64,000 nt of DNA. Origin: Pseudomonadota bacterium (GTDB lineage: Bacteria > Pseudomonadota > Gammaproteobacteria > Steroidobacterales > Steroidobacteraceae). A model generated the notes under the pieces. That model saw only the letters and a program-made list of their open reading frames with translations, did not search any database and was not told the origin of the DNA. Position 1 is the stretch's first letter. Each line of letters opens with the position of its first letter. The stretch is from contig JAJZDW010000005.1 in NCBI GenBank assembly GCA_021851405.1, positions 1 through 64,000 on the forward strand, read 5' to 3'. This document shows positions 17,783-26,028 of this stretch, in pieces. Made by a program: the position numbers and the translations under genes.

Positions 17783-20461
17783 ATGGTGTTTGGTGCTTCA
17801 AAGATAACTCATCGCCGCGCGGATCACCGTCCTGCGCGCTTCCATCATTTCCTGTCCGCATCGCTGTGCGCTCTACCGCTCGCGCTTTCAACCCCCGCAT
17901 TTGCCGGGGCCCTCGATCACGTCACCGCGTTTCGAATCCAACCGGAACGATTGCGCCAGGCGTTGCTCGCATTCGGGCGGCAGGCGCACTTGCAGATCAT
18001 CTTTCGAGGCGCTGAGAACACGACGCACCGGGTATCCGGTCTTTCGGGGCGATACACCGCCCGCGAGGCGGTGGTCCGATTGCTGAAGGGAACCCATCTC
18101 ACGTATTCCATTACGGACCGAACCGTTGAGATCTATCCGATCGCGGGCCGCGCAGGGCAGCACCGCAGTGGCTCAGGGACTTCAGTGCCGGCGACGGGAA
18201 CGACCGGCCCGACTGAACGCAAGTCGCGACTGCCGTCGATGCTGCGTCGGACGGGGGTGCCACCGATCCTGCAGCAGGTCATCGTGACGGGCAGTCACAT
18301 CAGTGGTGGCCCGCCGCCGTCCGAACCGATCATGAGCATCACGGCGCGCCAGATTCGAGAATCGGGGTATCAGAGCGTCGAGCAGTTGATGGCCTCACTG
18401 CCGGAGAATCTGCACTCGATTGGATCAGAAACCAATAATCTTCAGACGCAGGACAATGCCGGAAATCTTGCCGACGGATCGGGTGTCGATCTCCTCGGTA
18501 TGGGATACGACTCGACGCTCGTGCTGGTCAATGGTCACCGCCTTGCGCCGGCCGGGATCAACGGAGCATTCACGGACATTTCGGTCATTCCGTTGAGCAT
18601 GATCAAGCGAGTTGACGTCGTGACCGATGGCGCGTCAGCCATCTACGGGTCGGACGCGATTGGGGGAGTCGTCAATTATATTCTCAAGGACAGACAGGAT
18701 GGTGCAGCCACTTCAGTGGAATACGGGTCGGTGACACACGGCAGCCTCAATGACTACCGCGCTTCTCAATCTTATGGATTGAACTGGACGTCTGGTCACG
18801 CTTTGATCGCATACGAATACCACGACGAGACGCCACTCAACGCTATCGATCGTCCGTACAGCCTCCATTACGCACCGGGGGAGCTCACGCCATCGGCCAT
18901 CACTAATAGCGTTTTTATCACGGGCACCGAATCTCTCGGAAGTCACCTGGCCATCGATGGTGCCGCCTTCTTTTCACATCGAGGGGATTCCGTCCTGGTG
19001 TCCGGGACAACCCGTGTCGGATCCATTGCCGTCACGCAATATTCCTATTCTTTGGGGGCCAACGTATTGCTGCCGGATCGATGGACTCTGCGCGCGCATG
19101 CCTCATACGGCGGAAATGACTCCCATTCCTCTTCGTTTGAAGGACTGTTGGCCGGAGACAACAAGTTGGTGGCCGGATCTCTCGTGGGAAGCGGGCCGCT
19201 GATTACGATGCCCGCGGGACCGATAAAGGCGGCCATTGGTGTTCAGTATCGGAAAAATTCTCTCGCGGCATATTTTAATGGTGTGTATCCAGAGAAGGAG
19301 ATTAACAAGAGTCGCACTGTCGATTCCGCATTCATTGAAGGCGAGATCCCGGTGCTGGGATCCGCAAACGATGGTGCGCATGAACAGAAGCTCAGCGTCG
19401 ATGTTGCCGCCCGCCTGGATCACTATTCTGACTTCGGATCCACCACGAATCCCCGGGTTGGGATCGCGTGGCAGCCGGTACGGGGACTAAAACTCAGAAG
19501 TACGCTGAGCAGGTCATTCAAGGCGCCCAATTTCTATGAACTCTATGGCGCAACGTACACCTACCTGCTCAATGCTATTCAACCCACACTCCCGGCGGGC
19601 CAGACAACGACGGCAATCGTACAGGTCGGCTCAAATTCGCGCCTGACTGCGGAGCGATCCACTGAGTGGACGGCTGGATTCGACCTAGATCCTACCAATG
19701 TTCCCGGCTTCGATGCGCAGGTCACTTACTACGACGCGCGGTTCACCCGAAAAATTGAAAACGCAATTATTCCACTGTCGAACACAGTAGATCTAGAGAG
19801 TTTGTATTCATCATACATCCTCCAAAATCCGTCTTCGGCAGAAATTCAGCAGTATATCAACCAGTCAGATCAGTTCTTGAATCTCACGGTTTACCCCGGC
19901 TTTGGCCCTGTCCGGACAGCCGCAGACGCTACGGCCATTGTGGATGATAGGTTCCAAAATGTCGGAGCCAGTTACGTACGAGGTCTGATAGCGACGCTGA
20001 ACTACGCGCACGATGTAGACGGATATCGATACAGCATTGGATTCAACGGGTCGTATATCTTTGAATTCTACGACCAAGTGACCCCGGGAGGCGCGAAGTT
20101 CAGCACGCTTGGAATTTTCGGACGTCCAGTGAATTTCCGCGGACGCTTGTCGGTCGGGTTGCATCACTCTGTATGGGGTGTCAATGCGTTCATGAACTAT
20201 GTCAACAGGTACGTCGAGGCGATTGGCCCGACACAGGTCCCTATTGCGTCATGGACTACTGTGGATGTCACCGCGTCGTATCGGTTATTCGGCGGTCGAA
20301 ACGTATGGGGCAGGCCGATGTTGAATATCTCATGCATAAATTGTGCGGATCGGGCGCCACCCGCGGTGTCGCAATTGGTGAGTTTCCAATTGGGATACGA
20401 CGGCGCAAACGCAAATCCTCTCGGGCGCTTCATCACCGCATCTATATCCATTCATTGGTGA
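17783..20461 (+). CDS. STN-domain TonB-dependent receptor, lasso set 1
   Basis: An 892-residue outer-membrane receptor and transducer. A basic signal peptide ends near A-F-A-G-A. The STN (secretin/TonB N-terminal) domain covers about residues 28-105 (FRIQPERLRQALLAFGRQ). The plug has VIVTGSHISGG and LVLVNGHRLAP, and the barrel ends in SISIHW. Receptors of this build in lasso clusters are thought to import the mature peptide and signal through FecR. ATG 17783 follows ggggga and is preferred over the TTG at 17771. The second half is noticeably richer in A/T codons than the neighbouring nag genes. The isopeptidase follows after 85 bp. Confidence 0.9.
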   Translation: MVFGASKITHRRADHRPARFHHFLSASLCALPLALSTPAFAGALDHVTAFRIQPERLRQALLAFGRQAHLQIIFRGAENTTHRVSGLSGRYTAREAVVRLLKGTHLTYSITDRTVEIYPIAGRAGQHRSGSGTSVPATGTTGPTERKSRLPSMLRRTGVPPILQQVIVTGSHISGGPPPSEPIMSITARQIRESGYQSVEQLMASLPENLHSIGSETNNLQTQDNAGNLADGSGVDLLGMGYDSTLVLVNGHRLAPAGINGAFTDISVIPLSMIKRVDVVTDGASAIYGSDAIGGVVNYILKDRQDGAATSVEYGSVTHGSLNDYRASQSYGLNWTSGHALIAYEYHDETPLNAIDRPYSLHYAPGELTPSAITNSVFITGTESLGSHLAIDGAAFFSHRGDSVLVSGTTRVGSIAVTQYSYSLGANVLLPDRWTLRAHASYGGNDSHSSSFEGLLAGDNKLVAGSLVGSGPLITMPAGPIKAAIGVQYRKNSLAAYFNGVYPEKEINKSRTVDSAFIEGEIPVLGSANDGAHEQKLSVDVAARLDHYSDFGSTTNPRVGIAWQPVRGLKLRSTLSRSFKAPNFYELYGATYTYLLNAIQPTLPAGQTTTAIVQVGSNSRLTAERSTEWTAGFDLDPTNVPGFDAQVTYYDARFTRKIENAIIPLSNTVDLESLYSSYILQNPSSAEIQQYINQSDQFLNLTVYPGFGPVRTAADATAIVDDRFQNVGASYVRGLIATLNYAHDVDGYRYSIGFNGSYIFEFYDQVTPGGAKFSTLGIFGRPVNFRGRLSVGLHHSVWGVNAFMNYVNRYVEAIGPTQVPIASWTTVDVTASYRLFGGRNVWGRPMLNISCINCADRAPPAVSQLVSFQLGYDGANANPLGRFITASISIHW

Positions 20462-20546
20462 AGAACGAATTCGGTGAGGAATCGCTCCTGCGAACGACGA
20501 CTCTACGGTGCTCAGGCGATGGCGTGTATTAGAGGTCGACGAGACA

Positions 20547-22718
20547 ATGAAGACCGGGGCGAAAAGGTTCTGCCAATGCGTGCTCTCCTTTACCATGATT
20601 TGTATGGCGGGCCAGGCAGGTCGCGCGGAAGTCGCCATGACGAATCGAGGCGGTGGGGCCACGGACAGAGTCGCGGAGTACGCGATTTCACCCAGCGGAA
20701 AAGAGCTCGCAGAAGTGCTTGTGGCCGGGAGCGGGACGTCGGGTCCCGAGCGGGTTATTGCGGTGTCCCTTGGGCGGCAGGGGAGAGGAGTCCAGACGAC
20801 GCTTCATAGTGGGCCGACGGGGCAGATATTTTGGGAGAGCAATCGATCGCTGTTGATGGTGGAGGTCAGTAAGGCAAGTGCCATCGTCCAAAAAAATATT
20901 GTGACCGGTCAGCGAGTGGTGCTATTCAAATCGAGCCACCCAATCTCGGTCGCGGCATACGACCGTCGACGGCATCTCTTGGCGTACGAGTACTCGGTTC
21001 CGTGGACCTGGCGCGGTCGCAGTTCAGTCCGTATCAAAGACGATATGGATACGCTCGAGTTGCTGGCGCCTCCCTGGGCGCGGTGGCCGGGGAGGGTCCA
21101 CGTGAGGGCCATCCGGTTGACCGCGGCGGATGGCCGGCGAGGAGTCCAAATGATCGGGCTTGCGATGACTCGATTCCGTTCGCCACCGGCGCTGGTGTGG
21201 CGCAATGGGCACCTCCTCGCATTGATCTCGACGTTTCATTCATGGCGCACCAGGCTCTTTGATCTCGAGAGCGGACGGAGACTTGCGCGGACATCGGGTT
21301 TGTATCGGATGTCGGGATTGACCGTATCGCCGCAGGGTCGAATGGTAGTCGTCTCCAACAGAAGATATTTTCAGCGCCAGAAGCCGGTATCATGCGGATG
21401 CACGGGGTCCCTCAACTTGTTTCGGCTGAAGCCGAGGGGTCCTGCAGTGGCGGTGTCATCTGCAGCGCAGGGACATTTCCTCGAAGCGGTGTCTGGGATC
21501 TGGTGGGCACCCCATGGTCGGGTTTTCGCGCAGGTCATGGGCTACCGGGAACCGGGGGGTGCGCCACGCTGGTTTCTGGAGGAGGTGAACACGACAACGG
21601 ATCACATTGTTCATAGATGGTACTGGCGTCATGGCGATCTGGGCGGGAATAGCCACATTTGCGATTTCGACGCGGAGCGAACGGTAGCCGTGTGTGTGGG
21701 TCAGACGCTGAGGAATCCCCCGTTCCTTGTAAAAGTGAACATGAAGACTGGAAAGATGCGAGATCTGGGCGCCATGAATCCGGGGGAACGTCGACTAGAT
21801 TTTCGCTTTATCAAAATCAAAATTGAGAGCCGCTTCGGACATTGGAGTACCGGCTTTCTAGCAGTTCCGCCGCATCCTATGGGGCGTGCAGTTCCGCTCG
21901 CAGTGATGTCTTATGACTTCACTGAAGCGTACTCCAGAAACGCCCAATGGATTACCTCATACCCAGTCGCGAGATTCGTGCATTCTGGGATTGCGGTTCT
22001 GTTGATGAATTGGGCTGGAGTCGGGTCGGAAAATCTGCGGGGATTTGCAAAGTCTAAGCGTGCGCTCGAGAGCGCAGTTTCTCTTTACCGAAACGCGATC
22101 ACCGCGGTGACGCAGGAAGGTGTCAAAGTCAGCCGGGCGATGGTCATGGGTTGGAGTTTCGGTGGGCTATTTGCGGCTCATGCCATCCAGGTATTGCCAA
22201 CGTATGTGGCAGCTCAGGTCGGAGATCCGGCGGATTACAATGTCACCGCGTTTGGACTGGGAGGCGACTATTGGCGGAGCCAATCAAGGATAATACTTGG
22301 TGGACCCCCTACAGGGCGATATCTGAAGAATTATCAGTATTTTGATCCGGTGGGCAACGGACATGCGGCAATGGGGCCGGTTTTGCTCGAATTTGTCAGT
22401 CGAAATCCAGCGGTGGGCCAATTGCTGGAGGAATGGCGTGCTGCGGGAACTGATGTTGAGGCGTTCGCCTATCGGCGAAGCGTCCATTGGCTGAATGTGC
22501 CGGCGGAAGCAAGGATCTCACGCCTCCGGAATCTCTACTGGGCGAGACTCAACTTATTGGGTCCCGATGCCGTGACCGCGCAGCAGTTGCGAAGCGTGGG
22601 TCTCACGATACCTCGGCATGGATGGTGGAATGCCCAAGAGAGATCGAAAGCGGGACCCGATCGTGCCGTGAGAATGCTGTTCAACGCCAAGAGCGCGCCC
22701 AGGCTTCCGCTGCGATAA
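20547..22718 (+). CDS. Lasso-peptide isopeptidase, S9 prolyl-oligopeptidase family
   Basis: A 723-residue exported serine hydrolase. A signal peptide ends around Q-A-G-R-A-E. The N-terminal half has beta-propeller-like repeats, and the C-terminal alpha/beta-hydrolase domain carries the nucleophile elbow VMGWSFGGLFAAH with Ser537. His647 in YRRSVHWLNVPAEARISRL sits where the catalytic His of AtxE-type isopeptidases is found. Such enzymes open the ring isopeptide bond of imported lasso peptides in the periplasm, linearising them. Location between an STN receptor and lasso B/C genes makes this more likely than a general peptidase. The start ATG 20547 gives the signal peptide. Its 3' end overlaps that of converging C1 by 38 bp. 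Confidence 0.88.
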   Translation: MKTGAKRFCQCVLSFTMICMAGQAGRAEVAMTNRGGGATDRVAEYAISPSGKELAEVLVAGSGTSGPERVIAVSLGRQGRGVQTTLHSGPTGQIFWESNRSLLMVEVSKASAIVQKNIVTGQRVVLFKSSHPISVAAYDRRRHLLAYEYSVPWTWRGRSSVRIKDDMDTLELLAPPWARWPGRVHVRAIRLTAADGRRGVQMIGLAMTRFRSPPALVWRNGHLLALISTFHSWRTRLFDLESGRRLARTSGLYRMSGLTVSPQGRMVVVSNRRYFQRQKPVSCGCTGSLNLFRLKPRGPAVAVSSAAQGHFLEAVSGIWWAPHGRVFAQVMGYREPGGAPRWFLEEVNTTTDHIVHRWYWRHGDLGGNSHICDFDAERTVAVCVGQTLRNPPFLVKVNMKTGKMRDLGAMNPGERRLDFRFIKIKIESRFGHWSTGFLAVPPHPMGRAVPLAVMSYDFTEAYSRNAQWITSYPVARFVHSGIAVLLMNWAGVGSENLRGFAKSKRALESAVSLYRNAITAVTQEGVKVSRAMVMGWSFGGLFAAHAIQVLPTYVAAQVGDPADYNVTAFGLGGDYWRSQSRIILGGPPTGRYLKNYQYFDPVGNGHAAMGPVLLEFVSRNPAVGQLLEEWRAAGTDVEAFAYRRSVHWLNVPAEARISRLRNLYWARLNLLGPDAVTAQQLRSVGLTIPRHGWWNAQERSKAGPDRAVRMLFNAKSAPRLPLR

Positions 22719-24510
22719 CGGCGCTCAGTGGAAACAGGGCGTTCACGTTTATCGGGACATTGTCGACCAGCGTAGATGCGAGTAAGTCGTGGTTTAGGAG
22801 TCCTTGTCCGGAAAGAGCTCCGTTCAATAGGAATTCGCGCAAAAATCCACGGCTCCGGTCCACGAGTCCGACTATGGCATGTGCGGTCTGGCCCTTTACT
22901 TCGCGGAGAGTGACTTCTGGTGGCAGTTCCTGCGAGAACGTCCTTCGAGCCAAACCGCGTGTGCGGCCATCGCACTGGAGGATATATGTCGGAATCTCGA
23001 GACACAGTTCGATGAGCGGCTGCGACAGTAGTGGGGCGAGTGCGCAGCTCCCCTGTGTTCCAGACAGCGGACGGCGCCGGTGAATGACTTCAGCGAGCAG
23101 CGCAATCTGTAACCGCTTCCCTGGGTTGATGCCTCGACAGCGATGTATCCATGGGTGCGTTGGAAGCACTCGCGTCGAATGCGGCGCCAATTTGCGAATT
23201 GACGCGAAGGGATTTGGGGCGACGGACGCAGTACGCGGATCTGCGTTGGAGCTAAATGCTCCGACAAGCCCGCCCAGGAACAGATGTGGGATCGATTGTC
23301 CCGTGATGCGGGCGGCGCTGTACAGCGTTCTGCGCAATTGTCGACGACCTCCGTGTGTGCGCATGGAATCTGTGACAATTAGTGGCGTCGGGATGGACAT
23401 GAAGAGATGATCACCGCCTTCTCCGGTCCAGATGGCATCAAAGCGATGTATCGACTTCATGGTTGAAAAGAATCGTTCGTCTAGTGGTTCGAGCAAATTC
23501 TCAAGTGTCGGCTTTGCGCCGAACGGATAGGAAAGGCACGATGCACTGAAGGTGCGAGAGGAGAACTCCCAAGGCCATTCGACGAGGGGAATTTCTGCGG
23601 ACTGGGCTACCAATCGAGCGTAACGGCGTTCGTCTTCCGCCGGGCCGTATGCGAACCGATTGATGCTGACGGTGTTCGGGCGGGCCTTCGATCGTCCGAG
23701 AATTGCGAGGATCAAGGATGAATCGAAACCGCCCGAAAGATTGTGAACGATCCACTGGTGCGTACTGGCCCACGCATCTAGGCACGAGTGCACGGTCTCG
23801 TGGAGATATGCGCCATACGCGTCGATTGAAAAGCGATTGTCCGAGTGAACAAAGGCGTTGGGAGACCAGGCCATGTCCACTGCCGGCGAACAATTTGTTC
23901 TATACAACACTTCGCCGGCGAGGAGTTCGTAGACATCATGCAGTGCAGTTTCTCGTATCTGCATCTGACTATGTGCCATAAACAATTCAAGATAGTCCCA
24001 GTTCAGATGAGCGAAACGTGGAGGTCCGGATTGTCGATGCCAGTTTGCCGACGTGACCATATGCCGTACGTCAGAGGTCAAGAAGGTGACGCCGTCTATC
24101 GTCGTGTAGTAGCACGCGATCATTCCGGAGCAGTCGCGAGCCGCATACCATGATCCGGTATGAGGGTCCGAGAGAAATGTCACATAGGCGCCCCAGTAGT
24201 CGCGGGTGAATGTCGTGACGGATTGCAGATTCAGATCAGACAGTGTTCTGGGGGAACATGCGCGACTTTGAGTGATGCGGCGATTCGTGCGGCGATCAAA
24301 TAGGACTCCCAGGAGAACGCCTGCATTATTCGGGAGCGAGAGACAATCAAAATACGGGGCAGAGGGAGTACCCGTATACACGGCGAGTCCTGAGCGACGA
24401 ACTGCGGCGCGTAAGTTCGACGGAGTGAATGTTGCGAGCAGTTGCGTCGCAGCCATTGCTTGCTCGGAATCCAATGGGTTCCAGAGTGCAGCCACATAGG
24501 GGAACTCCAT
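22681..24510 (-). CDS. Lasso cyclase C1 (asparagine-synthetase homologue)
   Basis: A 609-residue ATP-dependent macrolactam synthetase. An N-terminal glutaminase-like domain lacks the Cys at position 2 needed for glutamine hydrolysis, as in lasso cyclases. The C-terminal synthetase domain carries the PP-loop SGGFDSS at 259-265 and WTGEGGDHLF. It would activate the Glu side chain of the core with AMP and join it to the freed Gly1 amine. The ATG at 24510 follows B1 by 9 bp, with aggggg as ribosome site. Order on the minus strand is A1-B1-C1. Codon choice is more A/T-rich than in C2, so the two cyclases are not a recent duplication. Confidence 0.92.
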   Translation of the reverse strand: MEFPYVAALWNPLDSEQAMAATQLLATFTPSNLRAAVRRSGLAVYTGTPSAPYFDCLSLPNNAGVLLGVLFDRRTNRRITQSRACSPRTLSDLNLQSVTTFTRDYWGAYVTFLSDPHTGSWYAARDCSGMIACYYTTIDGVTFLTSDVRHMVTSANWHRQSGPPRFAHLNWDYLELFMAHSQMQIRETALHDVYELLAGEVLYRTNCSPAVDMAWSPNAFVHSDNRFSIDAYGAYLHETVHSCLDAWASTHQWIVHNLSGGFDSSLILAILGRSKARPNTVSINRFAYGPAEDERRYARLVAQSAEIPLVEWPWEFSSRTFSASCLSYPFGAKPTLENLLEPLDERFFSTMKSIHRFDAIWTGEGGDHLFMSIPTPLIVTDSMRTHGGRRQLRRTLYSAARITGQSIPHLFLGGLVGAFSSNADPRTASVAPNPFASIRKLAPHSTRVLPTHPWIHRCRGINPGKRLQIALLAEVIHRRRPLSGTQGSCALAPLLSQPLIELCLEIPTYILQCDGRTRGLARRTFSQELPPEVTLREVKGQTAHAIVGLVDRSRGFLREFLLNGALSGQGLLNHDLLASTLVDNVPINVNALFPLSAVIAAEAWARSWR

Positions 24511-24519
24511 GAGTGCCCC

Positions 24520-25224
24520 CTAGACGACCATGATCGGCGTGTAAACACGGGCTCGATCGAGATAGTCGTTCAAAATGAGAGTGTCATATTGCAGCCAGCA
24601 GTGTGCCGCGAACGGGTCTTCACGGACTCCGAAGATCCAGTTTGCGTAGAGTTGACGGCTGCATAGATAGCGAAGTAGCGCTAGAGAATCGAATAGGCAC
24701 AGATAGTTGCGCGGATACCAGGGCCGGGCGCGGTAAAAGAGATGGACCGCCTGCTCCGCGAGCTCTGCGGAGTTCGTAGGAAATATCTGGCGTCTTCGCG
24801 AACGAAGGGTCGCAATGCGTTCCACGACCTGAAATAGCGTGTGGTTGCGGAGAACGTAATCCGCCCACACCAGTGCCGAGAGGACCCGAGCGTGGTCCGG
24901 GTGCGGTCTGAACGTGGCGTGAAACTCCGTGTAGGCTCTGGAGTCTCGTTCGGCAGGCGGTGGTGAGATTCGCGGGCGCGGCAATTCGGTTTGATGTACG
25001 CGAAGTATGCCAGCGGCGAGCAGTTCTTCTGCGAGCCCTGGTGCCGCCATTTCCGGGATTCTGGGATGTGAATGATCGGGCGGCAGCTGCCAGCCGTATA
25101 TCTCGGTGCCGAGCTCGGCGAATCTCGTGCGTGGAATGGAAACATACTGGTCGCGCCGCAGATCAAGGAACATGCAATGGCGTCCAGTCGTGCATGCAAA
25201 TACATACGGGGCGAGTTCGTACAT
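24520..25224 (-). CDS. Lasso B protein 1 (fused RRE and leader protease)
   Basis: A 234-residue fusion usual for proteobacterial lasso systems. Residues 1-75 form the RiPP recognition element (PqqD-like; FACTTGRHCMFLDLRRDQYV) that binds the leader. Residues about 100-234 form the transglutaminase-like cysteine protease that cuts the leader, with Cys176 (YLCLFDSLALL), His208 (FAAHCW) and Asp220 (LILND) as the triad. The ATG at 25224 with ggaag upstream matches where RRE domains normally start; a GTG at 25287 would add 21 residues reaching into the A1-B1 hairpin. A hairpin separates it from precursor A1. It should process A1 together with C1. Confidence 0.92.
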   Translation of the reverse strand: MYELAPYVFACTTGRHCMFLDLRRDQYVSIPRTRFAELGTEIYGWQLPPDHSHPRIPEMAAPGLAEELLAAGILRVHQTELPRPRISPPPAERDSRAYTEFHATFRPHPDHARVLSALVWADYVLRNHTLFQVVERIATLRSRRRQIFPTNSAELAEQAVHLFYRARPWYPRNYLCLFDSLALLRYLCSRQLYANWIFGVREDPFAAHCWLQYDTLILNDYLDRARVYTPIMVV

Positions 25225-25262
25225 GTGGATGCTTCCGTGAACGTTCGCGACGCAAATGTAAG

Positions 25263-25290
25263 GCGGTGCGCGACCGTTGCCGCGCACCGC
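25263..25290 (-). terminator. Hairpin between precursor A1 and B1
   Basis: Perfect 10-bp stem (25263-25272 with 25281-25290) and an 8-base loop starting 8 bp past the A1 stop. On the minus strand it is followed by cttacatttg. Partial terminators or stabilising hairpins here are common in precursor-first RiPP operons, giving more precursor than enzyme mRNA. Confidence 0.55.
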
Positions 25291-25298
25291 TGGTTCCG

Positions 25299-25391
25299 TT
25301 ACGCCTGTTCAGCCCCGAAGTTCAAGTTGCCCTCGGGGTACTGGCCGACGATTCCCTTGGTCTCGGTTGAGACGTTGCCCAGGTACTGCAT
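25299..25391 (-). CDS. Lasso peptide precursor A1
   Basis: A 30-codon gene too short for routine calling. Leader MQYLGNVSTETK (12 residues) is followed by core GIVGQYPEGNLNFGAEQA (18 residues). Hallmarks: Thr at leader position -2, Gly at core position 1, and Glu at position 8 for an eight-residue macrolactam ring. The leader end LGNVSTETK resembles the astexin leader end (LGKASAETR), and the ring pattern G..VGQ..PE resembles caulosegnins, from memory of those families. The ATG has gaggag 7 bases upstream. An in-frame stop lies 13 codons upstream with no ATG, GTG or TTG between, so the leader is unusually short and lacks a clear YxxP motif. B1 and C1 follow directly. Confidence 0.85.
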   Translation of the reverse strand: MQYLGNVSTETKGIVGQYPEGNLNFGAEQA

Positions 25392-26028
25392 GGTCGTTCT
25401 CCTCAGTCGTATGAATGAGATGTCCTGTCACGCACTCATTGGCGCCGAATGTGTGGTGACACGATTACCCAATGCCCGAGCGCGAGTTCTGTCAAGAGAG
25501 GCGATGACGAGTTCGTCCCTGTCCTCAACGAGTTCGTCCCAGGCGTCACGTTTGACCAGAGACTGATCAGGCGCGTGCAAGGTCGGTGGAACGCGGCCCG
25601 AAGAAAAAAAATAGTCCGCATAATCAATAACATGCGAACAGATTTCACCAGGAAAATCCGGAGCGAGAACGGGATTTTTGATGACTATGGTCGTCAGGTT
25701 TCGATATGGCGCGCTCGTCGATGGCGAACGGCGTCGATGTCATAGGTCGGGAAAAGTTGCGAAGAAATCAGCAGTTGCAGATGCGAAGGTTGGGGATTGG
25801 AGAGAGTGTTTGATATCGGCTGGCGAACCGACGGCAGCCTTGGGAGCTAACGCGGAGTTGTCCTGTTGCATCGTGTCAAGGGTCGGAGTAACGTATTTTT
25901 GAAGGGAGAGAGGAGCGGTCGGCATCTGTGCGTGTTGGCAACAGATGTTCGCCGAAGAGGAATTTGTCGGAATGCGCGCACATGATCGGCCTGAGAACGG
26001 ACGAGGCGCGCGAAGAACAGGGGGCGGC
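25392..26028. other. Divergent intergenic region between A1 and the transposase-derived gene
   Basis: 637 bp of A/T-rich sequence (25 G/C of 60 bases at 25621-25680), unlike the surrounding genes. It must hold the A1-B1-C1 promoter: TTGACA on the minus strand (25495-25490) is a possible -35 without a good -10, with a 13-bp direct repeat just upstream. Short open frames exist on both strands, but none shows family similarity, a ribosome site or lasso-precursor marks. Confidence 0.5.
25507..25540 (-). repeat. Two 13-bp direct repeats upstream of A1
   Basis: ACGAGTTCGTCCC occurs at 25507-25519 and again at 25528-25540, 21 bp apart start to start (two helical turns), on the same face of the helix. 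They lie just upstream of the TTGACA on the minus strand, a typical position for a dimeric activator or repressor of the A1-B1-C1 operon. Confidence 0.5.
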
